Of a stretch of 64,000 bases of DNA, positions 1 through 14,000 are shown piece after piece. Numbering within the stretch: position 1 is the first letter of the stretch; every line of letters begins with the position of its first letter. The notes under the pieces were generated by a model. It was given only the letters and a program-made list of their open reading frames with translations. It had not been told where the DNA came from and did not search any database. This DNA is from Dendrophyllia cribrosa (Eukaryota; Cnidaria; Anthozoa; Scleractinia; Dendrophylliidae). The stretch is taken from NCBI GenBank assembly GCA_024195265.1, contig JAJLRJ010000010.1:19296193-19360192 (forward strand). The letters run 5' to 3'. A program made the position numbers and the translations under genes.

Positions 1-690
1 ATAATAAACAGTGCCATAGGAAAGTATTGCTCAGTAGCTTTCATTTGAATGGTCACACTTTAGGATTTCATCCACAGACTCAAAAGTTAGAACCACCTTG
101 TACAGCATAATAAACAGCACCACAGGAAAGTACTGCTCAGTAGCTTTCATTTGAATGGTCACACTTTAGGATTTCATCCACAGACTCAAACGTTAGAACC
201 ACCTTGTACAGCATAATAAACAGCACCACAGGAAAGTACTGCTCAGTAGCTTTCATTTGAATGGTCACACTTTAGGATTTCATCCACAGACTCAAAAGTT
301 AGAACCACCTTGTACAGCATAATAAACAGCACCACAGGAAAGTACTGCTCAGTAGCTTTCATTTGAATGGTCATACTTTAGGATTTCATCCACAGTCAAA
401 AGTTAGAACCACCTTGTACAGCATAATAAACAGCACCACAGGAAAGTACTGCTCAGTAGCTTTTATTTGAATGGTCATACTTTAGGATTTCATCCACAGA
501 CTCAGAAGTTAGAACCACCTTGTACAGCATAATAAACAGCACCACAGGAAAGTACTGCTCAGTAGCTTTCATTTGAATGGTCATACTATAGGATTTCATC
601 CACAGACTCAAAAGTTAGAACCACCTTGTACAGCATAATAAACAGTACAACAGGAAAGTAGTACTCAGTGGCTTTCATTCATTTAAATGG
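1..690. repeat. 106-bp tandem repeat array (minisatellite), cut by window edge
   Basis: About six head-to-tail copies of a 106-bp unit fill this stretch. The word CAGCATAATAAAC recurs at about 103, 209, 315, 419, 525 and 631, a spacing of 106 bp with one copy 2 bp shorter. Copies differ at only a few positions, so the array is young or recently homogenised. The last unit, from about 650, is more diverged and the array fades by about 690. It probably continues left of the window. No coding capacity is seen. Confidence 0.95.
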
Positions 691-968
691 TCACACTTTA
701 TGATTTTTCCTTCAAAAGCTAGGACAAGACCTTGGCGAAACTCCATCTTAAACGCTCTATGTTAATACCTTAGCTTTGTGTATATTTCATATTTATTTAT
801 TTATATTTCAGTTCCGTAAATTTGAAAGTACCGTATTATGTAGTATTAGTTGTTTAAATTGTTAATTTAGTCAGGGCTCTGTTTAAACTAGCTGTATATG
901 CTAAATCAGATGCTCCTGAATAAATATTCAACAAAATAAATAAATAAAAATAAACATCACACGACTTA

Positions 969-1569
969 GGGCCGGTTATTTAAACGGAGTTTAGACGGTG
1001 TTTAACAAAACCGCGATCAAAACCAATTTCAATTTCGCCAACCCTAATACTTAAACATCGTTTGCTATGAACAGTGCGAAGAGAGCATATAGCACAGACT
1101 TAAATATGCCTACTTAAAATGAGCAATTCATAAACAGATGTGAGGTCCATTTATTAGGGAGCTTAAGCAACTACGACGGCGACGGCAGCGAGAACGGCAC
1201 AAAACAATAGGTTTATTGAGCGAAAACAATGCCTCTGCACGTGCGTTTTACATTTTGGTACATTTCTTTGCCGTTCCCTGCAAAACAACGTCAAATACTC
1301 AAATTATAGGTTTTGTGGAGAACGCGAACATACGATGGTTAATTTTATTTTCTCCATTTGAACTGGAAAACCATCCCTTCAAATTCAGCTCCTGGACAAT
1401 CCGGTCACATTAGACAAACTAAACAAATTGTAACAACTGTAAAGTAGTTTAAAATAGCGTGAATCCTTTTTTCAAGTGACGTTTTCCTTGGCGTTGCCGT
1501 CGTCGTTGCTTAAGCTCCCTATTGTCTTAAACCGCGGTCTAAGTTAGACTTTGTTTAAATAACCGGCCC
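969..1569. mobile_element. MITE with GGGCCGGTTATTTAAAC inverted ends and TTA target duplication
   Basis: The element starts GGGCCGGTTATTTAAAC and ends with the reverse complement. TTA is duplicated at 966-968 and 1570-1572. It holds no gene. A second element (1157-1519) is nested inside it. A related copy lies at 20278-20522 with the same TTA duplication. A 3-bp TTA duplication suggests Harbinger/PIF-type mobilisation, which is inference. Confidence 0.85.
1157..1519. mobile_element. Nested MITE, GGGAGCTTAAGCAAC ends, TA target duplication
   Basis: A 363-bp fold-back element inserted into the 969-1569 element. Its ends are inverted repeats of more than 30 bp (GGGAGCTTAAGCAAC, followed by CGACGGCGACGGC-like sequence), flanked by TA on both sides as in Tc1/mariner-type insertion. 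A diverged copy that has lost its right end begins at 21811. The small open frame inside (1216-1413) is repeat sequence, not a gene. Confidence 0.85.
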
Positions 1570-1572
1570 TTA

Positions 1573-2150
1573 ATGTTTGAGTATGGGAGTGAAAGGGTCA
1601 GTTGTACAAGGACTACACACAAATGACACAATACAATCTTTGTGTCCCCAGTCCTGAAATGCAATTTAAGTGCTGCCTATAAATAACAGAATGGCAAAGT
1701 TGCATGTTTGATGCAAGACAAGAACACAATGGTAACTCATTCAATGAAATTTAAGGTGTCTGAAATAAATTAGGACGGAACCATAAGCTTGCACAATTTT
1801 CAAATTGCGTTACATTTCTGTCACATTCCTAAGTGGTGGTTCTACATTTACGGGAGCCTAGGATTGCTATTGAATAGTACGTCTTTACAATATGTAGTTT
1901 TCTCAAAATATATCTTTCCATTCACTGTGGAAAAAGGGACATGAACCGGCATACCAAAGAAATTGACTTTTAAGACACCACTTATTACACTATTTGTTAC
2001 TGAAAAATAAAGACTTAACTAGAAATCAAAGTTTGTCAGTACCTAATAGCATCCATACAGGCAAACAATAACCGTTGAATTGAAGAGTTTTTTTCTCAAT
2101 CAACCTTGCCAAGTAACCATGATACATGAAATCAGCAAGATTCAATTCAC
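1573..2150. other. SMC4 intronic/downstream sequence, nothing recognised
   Basis: AT-rich sequence left of the last visible SMC4 exon. I find no further SMC4 exon here: the C-terminal signature-motif and Walker B exons are not visible. The next exon must lie left of the window. Confidence 0.6.
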
Positions 2151-5100
2151 CTGATACATTTCCTTCAGCTTTGTTGTGATCACAGAAAACCCTGTCATGA
2201 ATTCATCAAGACGTTGTTTGCGCATGGCTTCATGTTCTTTTCTTTTCTGATCGCGATCGTTTGTGACCTCATCAAGTTCCTTCACTCTGGACAGGTAAGC
2301 TTCTTCCTGCATAATACACAGCACTAAATACTTAGCAACACTGCGACTAGTGACTTCCCAGAACAAAAAGGTGGGAAATTATTTAGTTAGAAATTCGGGT
2401 TTAAAATGTCAGGTTTTCATCTAATAAAAGGAAAAAAATACTAAGTGCATTTATAGGAAAAACTTTTATTTAGAAGCTTGACTCTACCTTTTTACGGTAC
2501 TCAGCAATGGCTGCCATATTTGGCTTCATCTGCTGCAACTTCTCCTCCAAAATAGTGATTTCATACTGAAAATAATAATATATTCTGGTTAGATCTCGCG
2601 GTCCTAATGTCCTGACACACTCCAGGCACTATAGCACAAGGAAACTATAATCACGCTGGGGCTTATTTGTGTGGCTTCAAAGAAAACAAAAGGGTTTAAC
2701 ACTTGGCACACTGGTAACACCACTAGTCAAAATTCACAATGTAACATTAATTTAACCAAATGACGGCATGTTTAAACAAGTAAAACATGAGATTTATTAG
2801 ACAACTGACAATTGTATTTATTTTTTCTATCTAAACTGATGTAACACAAATATTAGTCAGGATTGTTTCACTTCAATCAGTAGTTTATTTGATAACTTCA
2901 GAGACTTCAGTCAGTTCAATTAACTAGTAAGACTTTCCACAAGTCGACCTTCGCTTTTTTATTCGAGTTTATAATATAAGTGAAGACGAAGAAACTAACT
3001 TAACGAAAATTAGTATTGGAAAGGACTTTGAGAAAGTCTATTAACTAGTTTGACACCAAATGCTCTACTATTGGCTATGTTTACGATGCTACAGTTGGGA
3101 GCTTAAACAGCTAGTAAAATGGTCACGTAGAAGTAAAAAAAAAACAAATTCGACTAAGATTTTGTTAGTGGAACACTGTTGGCATTGAGCCATGGTACAA
3201 TCGAAGAAGACATACATGTATTGTCAAAAGTTATAGGCCATACAGAGCAAAACCAAAAAGCAATTCCTAGCCCCAAAACAATTTTGAGCCAGGGTCACAA
3301 AAACTAGTAATAAGTAACACATTCAGTCTTGACCAATGCTGCGAACCCATCTCACAATAATTACAATGCAAATGAGTGACAGTGAGCTAAAGCGGCCACA
3401 AAAATATACAAATTTAAAGATCAGTTAATTACCATGACAGTTTCCTTATCAACTCCATCCAGTTCCTCGCGTGTCAGAGTTGGAAGACTCTCTTCTGGTC
3501 CAGCATCAGCTGAGGCACTTATTGACTGCAGTGATAACTTACTCAGCTAAGGATAACAATTCATGAATTAAAATCAATTAATTTTGTTTAATGATGGTGA
3601 CACTTAACACTCATACAATTGACAAACCTTTTGCTCTTGGATTCCAGATCAAGTGTCAATTAAGAATTGTTCTTTTTAAAGAGGGAGGAAATCAGAGAAC
3701 CCAAAGATCAACCCTCAAAGCAAGAGCAAGAACCAGCAACAAACTCAATCCATATTATGTTGAGTCCAGGCTTTGAACACGGGGAATACACTATCCCCGT
3801 CATCCCTTTTTCAGCCATGCTCCGTCACGCGTGACCAGTATTTTTGAAAATTGGAATGGAGTTTTCAAGTTTACGCATCGGTTTTGTAAATTCATTCTGA
3901 GATTCGGAATTCCCGTGAAAATTTTACCACATTTTCGGAAACAATTATTTGAAATGTTACATATCCGAACAATATTAGGTTTTTTATGCGTGTAGCGAAG
4001 TTATTTTCCCGTTAACTCGTGACTTTCAAAGCGTTTTCCGGAGAGATCTTCAAGGTTTCATTCAAATGTCGGACGTTACAAAGAAATATTCAAATGTTCA
4101 TTTCAGTCTTGTGGATTACTGGTCACGCGTGACGGAGCATGGCTGTAAGTTTTTATAGCATTTTATTCTTACGTGTAATTTAGTAGTTCTTTAGTTAAAA
4201 CTTTTAGTTTAATGTAGTTAATGTTAATCACATGTTAATCACGACTCTTAGGAAGACTATAATTACATGATAGGATATTCGTGAATATATAAAGATTGAT
4301 GATGATGACGATCCCTGCTCCTCCAAATGTACCAAGAACTTTCACAAGTGATTCCATAGTACTGTATTGCATTGTGCTTGAATATTACTGCACATAATTT
4401 CTTCCACCACCCAAAAAAATTAGTCATAGAGAGTACAGCCCCATAGGACTGTAGATGGACAACTTTATTTATAAAGGGTAACCCAGTCAGCTCAAATCCA
4501 TAGAGGCCCAGACCCTGTTTATCCTAAATTGAAAATACATGGCTTTTGAGCAGTTTGTGACAAAATAATTTGGTCAAGAAAATGGGTATGTTGTGTCTTC
4601 TAGTCTGTAAATGGGTGTAGATCTACGCACTTTTTACTTGAAAAAAAAAAGGGGGGGTCAGAGGAGGGATTGGGAGGGGCAGAGGGGGGCAGGGGAGGGA
4701 TTGGAGGGGGGGGGGGGGGGGGGGGGGCAGAGGGGGGCAGGAGAGGGATTGGGGGGCGAAGGACTTATAACGGTAAGGTCTGAAAATGGGTAGGGAAAGT
4801 CACATGTTAGGTATGAAAATGAGTGAAAAGAGCCATACACTCTAATAAAACATTTTGAGGTGTAAAACCCTGGCAAGGGTTAGGAGCTTTCAGCTGTTAT
4901 TAGATTTGTCACATGCATACCTCTTTCTGCCAGTGCTTGACCTTCTGATGGTTCTCTTTCAATACTGTCTCATATTTCTCCACCTCATGTTTAATATCCA
5001 CCTCCTGTCCTCGCAGCTTACTCTCCTCCTGATCAACTGCCTCTAGTTCTTTTCTCAATCCTTCCAGAGACTCTGCCATTGCTGTCATTTCTTGCTGTGT

Positions 5101-8100
5101 ACACAAGTTTAATAAACATTCTTACAAAAGTTATTGTACAGTGAAACCCTGTATTACGGACACCTTGTTAGTACTAGTGCTGCAATGATATACCACAATA
5201 CCCATATATCGCGGTATTATTTCTCATGATACGAATATTGATATTGAAACAGCTAGGTTATGGATACAAATACAGTATATTTCAGTCCCACCATAACACA
5301 ATTTCTTATTCATTATTTTACTTTATGATAATCTTAAGTGAAAAACACTAACAACATGTGGCACCATATTCATAAAACACTGTTCCATTCAAATTCATGA
5401 GGGTACATCCCTTGTAATGTTGTGTTTCCAAATACAGAAGAATAAAAGATAAACATGTTTGATTTCAAGACTACTGGGCTTTGTTAGTGTATCATATCAT
5501 GTTTCGTATCATAACAGCTGCATCGAGATATGTATCATTTTGTGAGAAGTTATATCGTTGCAGCACTTATTAAGGATGGTTTCTTGGTATGCAAAATTAA
5601 AGCCTATACATTTTTTGGACATTTTCCTGGTCCCAGCAACGATTGAAGTAAAGGGTTGACTGTCCTCAATATTGCTTTTGTCATTGGCTGGGAACATTAT
5701 TATTGTATTACAAAATGCTGTGTCCACACTCTTTTCCAAACCATTACCGCATACATGTACATGTAACTTTAAAAAATTGCTGTGGTTGCCGACTGAAAAT
5801 ATATTTTGCAAAAAACGAATTCTGTAAAATTAGTACAGGCTCTAGCAACTTATCCAACTACATATACACCATCTCTACGAGGACTGTAAGGTTAACATTA
5901 TTTCAACAAGCTTGCATTATGAAGTCTTAAAAACCCTTAACCCATTGACTCCTAGAAATTTAGCTGAAAACAGCAATTTGAAGTCACTAATGCCATTTTG
6001 TGACTGCTGTTGAGGTACATGTAAGTTGCAAGCAAACTGTTCAACATGTTGTTTGCAACATGAAAACTAAGCTTCCTTTCCTGTTAGAGTAAAAAAAATC
6101 AACTTTTGGTTTCAGGCATGTGCACAAAGCAAAATAACATTGAACAAGAAAAGCTTTTAAAAATAAGCTTGACTTTTCTTTTACCATTTTTTTTTACCTC
6201 GTTGTTGGCCTTTTACTAGACTTTATTTATGGGGTAAAAATTTCTTCCTGGAAAACACTGAAGAAGGTGAAAGTTTTAAACAAGAAGTGGCAAGTGGTAG
6301 GAAGACCCTTAGATTTTGTCAGTCAAATCTGATAGTTTTTTTGTGAGTAAAGTCTATCTTTATATCTTTATAAAGCGTAGTTCAACTAAACAACATTTAA
6401 ACCATGTTTAACCACTGATGTGAATGGGGCGTTATTAGCAATCCTGGACAATTGGTATTTAAAAACACTAACTATAATTTTCATAACCAGACAAGCAAAG
6501 AAACACAACCTAAGTTTTCTTTGACATGAAGCCATGCAGTGCATCTAGTCTTTAACAACAACATATTTTCATGTCTTAACTGACCTGAGCCTTTTCGTAA
6601 TCTTCCAGCACTTTGGTGGCTTTCTCCTCTAAAGTCTTAAACTCCTCCTGCAAATTTTTATACATAAACTCACAAGTTAGCATTAAACATCTTCAATAGT
6701 CATGGCCAGAATGGAATATGGGTTTATTTATATATTGTACACTTTGCTGATTTAAAAGAACTCTGTTAGTGAGTATAGTTGAAGGGCTCTGTGGAAAAGA
6801 AGTTGTAAATAATAATTTTGCCTTGAAATCCAAATTGCTCCAAGGTTTAAGATTGTCAAGTAAAAGACTTAGTTTCTTTTTTTTTTTTTTAGCAAATGGC
6901 TTACAGTGAGATGTGCCTTACCATGGCACCCAACAAATGTTTTTACAAATTAGCCAATAAGAGGGCTATATATATAGTTACGAAACATTATGATTTTATT
7001 CAAAAGTAATAACCTAATTTTTTATTGAAGTTTTTTGTTTCAAGGTAAAAAAAAAAAACTTTTTCCACCAAGCAATTCAGTTGTGATTTATTGTCGTTCC
7101 TTCATATGCTGTAATAAATTGAAATACCCTGCAAGTATTTTTAACATAATTTTGTAGAATTCAATGTTAAATGTTTAATTAAATTAATTTCGCATGAACT
7201 AAAGTCATAAGTGAAAAAAGACAATTACTAAACCCTCAGATTCTGATAATAATATATAGATTACAAGTGTTGACCAGAACTCTGTGTAATATAAACAAAT
7301 CTATGTGTAATTTTACCACTTATTACTACATAACTTTTTTTCAAAATTCTTACCTCAAGCTTCTTAATGTTGGCACTATTTTCTTCAATTTCCTTTTCAA
7401 GTGAATTCACATTACCCTCTGCCTTCTTTGTGTTCCTAGACATTTTATGGATTGCAGGAAGATTAATCAGTAAGTTTGATTGCAAAACGTTTATTCTGTA
7501 CAAATGGTGCATACCTTTGACAAGTCTTGATGGCAACATTTGCTTTAGTGATTTGTCCTGCAACTTCATCCATGGCTTTAGTAAGTACATCTACTCGACT
7601 CTAATAAAACATAATTATTATAATTGTTATAATTATAACTTACAGTAACTGGATTATGTTTTAGTAATATTTGGAATACTGATGGTCAACTTTCAATTCA
7701 ATGTTCTATCAAAAGGCAAATCATGACAGTTTACAAGATGGCCATGTGAAATTGACATGACCACCATAGAAATCATGCACTACAAACAAGCTTAACATTA
7801 AAATGTTAAGATAATCATGCATTGTGTGTGAACTTGACAAATCGGTAATTACAATTTCTAACCTGTTAACAGAATATACCCCATGGCTGAACTGTAGATT
7901 AATTGTTGTGTACACTGACATCTTAGTACAGCTATCATTTTATCACTTTGACAGTCATTACTTTGCACCAGTGCATGTATAATTGCACCAAAGGTGAAAA
8001 TTGCACTACAACATATACAATAATCCCCTGCCATGAGGAGATGTGATGTGCAGATGGAGAGAGGAAAATAAAGACTACAGACAAATACAAAGCATTTGAA

Positions 8101-11062
8101 TTATGCATTTCTCTTTTTTCATTGATTTTTTTTCCCTTAATGTATCAACAATTCACAAGCAATTCTAAACACCTGAAAAACAATAATTTTTATGGCAAGG
8201 CTCAATTTACTGATTGCTGACTGCTTTGCTGACATACATAGTGATATGAAAAAAGTTATATTCTTGCTATTGTTATTTCAAATTCTCACAAGAGTTGGAG
8301 CTTTTGAAAACTGTCAACTTGCTGACTTGGTAGGTCCTTGAATAAATAAGCAGTTATATATTCAAGCTTGTTAATGTTCCCTCTTCAGTACAATGTGGCT
8401 CATTGTACCTGTTTGATTGCTAATGCCTTGATATCCAGTGTTCTTTCAAGGCATAAGAGTACTCAATTTAATATCAATATTGTTGTAGGTATATTTTACA
8501 GTAAAAAACTGACCTGTTGTGTCTTGAGCTTAGCACCACCAATCTCCATAATTTGCTTGTGAAGTCTACAAAAGCAAAAAACTCAATAAAAACTTTTTCT
8601 CTTCAAAATTTCAATTCAATTAATCAAACAATGAATCAACAACTCACTTTTGTACTTCTGTCTCGACCTTAGCTGCTGAGGCAGCAGCAGTCTGCCATTC
8701 TGTAGAAAATATTTCAGTAAAGAGAGATATTAGGGAAGATTTGATTTAAGTACTTGATGTTTACAGTTGAATCCTAATTACAGGGCTAGAAAAATACTAA
8801 AATTTAAGCTTGCATATGTCTTAAGTTCTACTTGCCTGGACAAGTTTTAAAAAAAAAATGTAACTTAGGCTTATTTCATAGCCATCTTGTCTGTATCCTT
8901 GCCTGTCATGCAAGTGAGTGGGGAAAATTACTCACCGGACACAAAAATCTACTTGTCCCTGATGACTGCATTAATATCAGTATCAGTAATTGTCCATGTT
9001 AAAAAGGGGGAATTGTACGATAAAGTGAAGGCATTAATTCCACTGGGATCAAGAAAACTGTCCATAATGAGATGTCTGCAATAGGTGGGTGTCGAGTATA
9101 CAATCTTTGTTGTATCTTACCTTCTTAATATTTGCCACATGTAGAAATCACATTTTAGTTTTATACAAATAAAAAGTTGCATTATTCTTTATCAAGAAGT
9201 ACAGTCGAACCTGTATATAACGGCCACCATCGGGACTTGAGGAACAGGCCGCTTAATACAGGTGGCCGCTTAATACAGGATCACTAAAAATACTCACTGG
9301 GCGTGGTCTAATGTCAATTTTAATGGCGTATCATACAAAAACACTTCATGCAAGTAAACAATAGGACAATCAACACTCTTTTAAGCGATCAATACTTTAA
9401 ACAAAGTTCAGTGCCAACTAACGTAACATTGTGTAAAAGTACTGTGCAATAAATTGTCCTCTACTCTTCTACCATAAACAGTACTGTATTTCTATGACTT
9501 ACAGTTCACACGTACAAAATATCTCATTCCATCATTTCATAGTTGTTACATTCAATGTGCAGTTATAAGGTTCAATGTGCAGTTAAAATCCCTTGCGAGT
9601 ATACGTTTGAAGGCGATTCATTCTCCATCGCATGGCTGAAGAACAAGCTAATTAAAGAGGAATTTCTAGCTAAAGAGTGAAGCATATTCAAAACGAACAT
9701 TTTTTTGCATTCGTGATTTTGTCTGTACTTCAGCACGTTGCGGACATCTGCAAAACGTTAACGATACTAAACGGCTGATTATCAGCTTACAGTAGCTTTG
9801 TACATGTTATTTCTTTATAGTGACGATGGATCGCATTTTAAACACAATAAAATACCGCATAAAATGACATGTGGTTTAGTTTCCGTTCAAAGGGTGGCTG
9901 CTTAATACAGGTAAAAATAACAAAGAAAGACAAACATAGGACTGCTACAGGGTGGCCGCGGCCACTTAATAGAGGTGGCCGCCTAATACAGGTAACAAAT
10001 ACAGCGTATATGAGCGAAAAATCGGGACTTTGAAAACTGGCCGCTTAATAGAGGGTGGCCACTTAATACAGGGCCGTTAAATACAGGTTCGACTGTAAAT
10101 GGTAAAATTTATTGTCTCTTAAGCATCATTATCTTGAATTATTTGTGGCCTGCTTCTCAACCTTTCTTGTAGGAATTGTTGGCTTTCTTTACAACTCATG
10201 AAAATGCTTCTTACTACAAAAATCAGTGATTTCTTACCTTTTTCGTGCTTTTTGACTGAGTCCTGTAGTTCCTTGAGCTTGGCCTTGTCTGGAGTGCTTT
10301 CCTTCACTTGTTTTTCGAGATGGACTATTTGCTGTTTTAATGTCTCTTCTTGATCATCCAGAGCCTTTAAGAAACAGAACAACAATATAAATATGATACT
10401 TGCTGAAAATATTATTTGCAAACCAGGCAACAAACTGTTCCCAAAAGTCAAGTTGAAAACTGTGTTTTTGCTTGAAGGGTCTATTAAAACTTGTATACCA
10501 AACCAGTGAATAGTGTGACTCTGATATGTGCACTCTGATTGGCTACTCAACTTGGGATACTATATAGAGGTTATTCAGTAAAAACGTTGTTTAATAGGCT
10601 GACTATTTTATGACGTATTACACAACCTTTCGCTGAATAAATTGTAGTTATAGGTTTTTGAAAGCGTTGTACTCTAGAGTGTGCAGTCAGACGAGTGTAA
10701 TAATATGTCATTTGCACTCATTTTGATGTGTTTTTGTGCTCTAGAATGCTATGTCGAATTAAAATTTCTATTCACCCCAGGCATTGTTTTGGATTTTGCA
10801 TGTAGGTTTTTTCCCCATTTGTCAGAAATAAACTATTTTTGACTGGTTATCCATTGGTTTGGCATATGTAGTATTTGTAGTGCAAGCAAGGAAGAGCAAA
10901 GTTTTCAATTTAAAATAGGATGCCGATACATGCAAGTATTTTAACAAGTATAAGTACCTTGATCTCCATGTTATTTTTCCGTAACTGGTGTTCTGCAGTT
11001 GACAGCTCCTTCTTTAATTCATCCACTACTTCTTCAAGCCTTTTCTTGGATTCTCTGTGTTC
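2151..11062 (-). CDS. SMC4: SMC4 exons 23-33: second coiled-coil arm
   Basis: Eleven exons encode the returning coiled coil. Landmarks are STPDKAKLKELQ (exon 24), LEEKLQQMKPNMAAIAEYR (exon 32) and KQRLDEFMTGFSVITTKLK (exon 33), all SMC4-like. Exon 33 ends at 2151 with a clean GT donor (GTGAATTG on the minus strand). The Walker B and signature exons therefore lie outside the window. Confidence 0.93.
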
Positions 11063-14000
11063 CTGGGGTGTAGTATTTATTTTATTATTGTATAATGGTC
11101 ATAAATAAGCTGTAACACTTTTTTGTTTTCTAGCAATCATTTTGACAATTATTGTGACTGTTTCAATGCTGTCAATCTCACACCTTGGCTCTTATCGTGT
11201 ATTCAAAGCTTTAAAGTAACACTGTCACTCTTTATTAATTAAAAGCGATTCACTTAATTTTCTGACCTTTTTTTCACCATTGCAGTCTTGTCACATATGG
11301 CCTTCACTATAAAGCAAGTCATCAAATTTTCAAGCTTACGACTCGTCCCTTGGACGATAACTAACAGTCAAATGCCCGGGGTATTTCCAGGGAGGGAGTG
11401 TTGATTCAACAAACTATGAATAACTGATACCTCAGTTGCTTTGGTTTCCTTTTCCAGTGTTTTCTCCATGGCCTCAAGCTGAGCCGGGTTCACATCAGAC
11501 ACAATACATGAGCTCATTCTTCCCTTCACAACTTTGTTTCCTCCACCACTCATGGTACCTTCAGATGCATTACAGAACTACAATTAGCTCTTGGTAAGGA
11601 GCATCTGTTTGGTTCATAACTACATTCCATGTCAGGCATTAAATAGCTCATTATCATAGTTTTGATTTCATAACTGAAAGCCAAATGAGGCAATTACAGC
11701 CCCAGGATGCATTCTATGGTGAACACAGAGACAAAGAGTTAAAAACATTAATTCTGTTGTGGTAGATAAATGACATATCATAACATATAATATCAGTTTA
11801 TTCAAGATGTTGCAAAATAAAATGAAAATACATCTTAAAAAGAAAACATGAGGTCAACCCTACAACATTCCCTAAAATAAAAATAGGAAAAAAGCATAGT
11901 TATATAAATGTGTGTACTAGACATAATGACAATAAAAACTATGAATATCACTATTTACATATTTTCATTTTAAGAAAGGATTTCAATCTAATGCTTTAAA
12001 AAGACAAAAAGTTCCCACTTCCATCACCTGCTGAGGTAGGTTGGTCCAGTCATGACACAATGCGGACAAAAAAATGAATATTTTTATGAATAACACTTCA
12101 CGCTTTTCATAAATAATTTAAAGAATTCACTGAAGTTCAAATTATTTAGGCCAAATACAATTTCATAACCTTCTAGAAGGGAGATGAAATGTCTCCATTA
12201 TTTTCTCTAAGGTGGGCCAATTTAGGATTTTGAGACAGCCTTCGTATTCCATTTCTCTGTCTCGATCTGGCCACGTGCAAGGCGTGATGCTCTCCTCTGG
12301 ACTGGACTAGGTAGGGGCACCAGACTTATACAGGATAGAAAAGCTTCTAGATTTGAGGGCTCAAGCATTCCGTGGACTACGCCCAGGATTTTGTTTGCCT
12401 TGTTTACGATGACGTCAACCTGGGCACTCCACGATAAGTCAGAAGAGATCAGGACTCCCAGGTCTTTCGCTCTCTTAACAGACTTGAGTTTTGATCCCAT
12501 TTTATAGAAGGGAACCAATTTGTTGCAATTGTGGGTTATGTGCATTGATTCACATTTCTCTGGGTTGAACCTAAGCTGCCACTGAGTTGCCCAGGTAGCC
12601 AAATGATCAATATCGGATTGAAGGGCTCAAGTGTCATTTTCAAGGTTGGAGAGCTCTCTGAACACTTTTGTGTACAGAGATATGCAATCATGTAATCATG
12701 CTGTTGATGAATGTTGAAATATTTTATTTAATATAAAACAAGGCAAAAAAAAAAAAATGATTCCACAGAGGGGTCATCTGGTTTATTAACTAATAGGCCT
12801 TGAAGTTGTCATGATGGCATTACTCCAAAAACCTTATCACCAGGTGACAACAACACATAAAATATCAGAAATGAATGTCAGTTGAGTTAAAGCAGTGTTC
12901 ATTGAGGAGAAATGAGCATAACATGGATCCAAATTAAAGCTGCAAAGAATAATGAAGTCCAAATATTCTATAAGATTTAACTTTACCTGATTGATCAATG
13001 AGTTCTCCTTGTAATGTCACTACACGCCATCTTTTAGATCCCTGAAAAAGGACATTTTTATGTTTGAAAAAAACTTAGTACTTAAATTAAAGTGCCACTA
13101 TGATCAAAAATATACATTTTCTGTTCTCTTTGTATTTTGAAAATATAAGTACTCGTTACTTACCTTGCGAAGTTTCAAGTCAAAACTCGTACGGGAAGTG
13201 CCATTATTTTAACTTTACATTTCGAATTCGGCTTGCCGCCATTACTCAATTCAAAAATGACCGGGACCGAATCCTGAGAGTTGGATCGAGTTGGCCTGAA
13301 GATTTTGTGACGTCAATGACTCAACACGTGCCTTTTGGCTTTGTTGTCTGTGACCCGGAGGGAACCACATTGAGTCATTGACGTCACAAATCAAGTCACG
13401 TGTACCAGATCGCAAACCAGTAGAACGTGGGCTCGGATTTATGAACGGAGTAATGGCGGACGGATTTTACGTGATTTTTCGGTCAGCTATTTCTGGGCTG
13501 TGCAAGAATATATCAATCTAAATTATAGCAATTCGCATTTGTCTAAACCTATCAACAAAGATAGTACAAAGTGATTTTAAAGATTATACATGTACCTGAA
13601 ATGCAATATTTGTGGCTTGTTTGAGATCATTGGCAACGAGTGTGTTCCTGAGAGCAAAAAAGAATGCTGTTCGTATCTGGTCATCCTTGACACGGACCAA
13701 GTCATACAGGCGTGGTACATTCTCAGGCCTGTCAAGCAAAAAGTAAAGACAATAAACATGGATTGTTCACCACTAGAACATCTGCCTTGTTTTACTACTA
13801 TAAGCCATTTACAATTGTTTTGAATTTGTCATTCCTGAGTACAGTTAGATCCAGTTTGCCATCTCTGAGTTAAGAAGTTTTTATGCACAATTTTGTAAAG
13901 CTGGCATTACCAATAGAATGCAATTATTGTCTGTTTGGAAGCTCAATTTTAGTCATCACTTTAATATCCTTTAGAAAATTACTGTTTGAAACCCAGCTTT

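Noticed and set aside
1..690. CRISPR-like array
   Set aside because: The 106-bp units are contiguous with no unique spacers, in eukaryotic sequence. This is a minisatellite.
4611..4876. Glycine-rich and proline-rich frames
   Set aside because: They are translations of the G-rich low-complexity tract.
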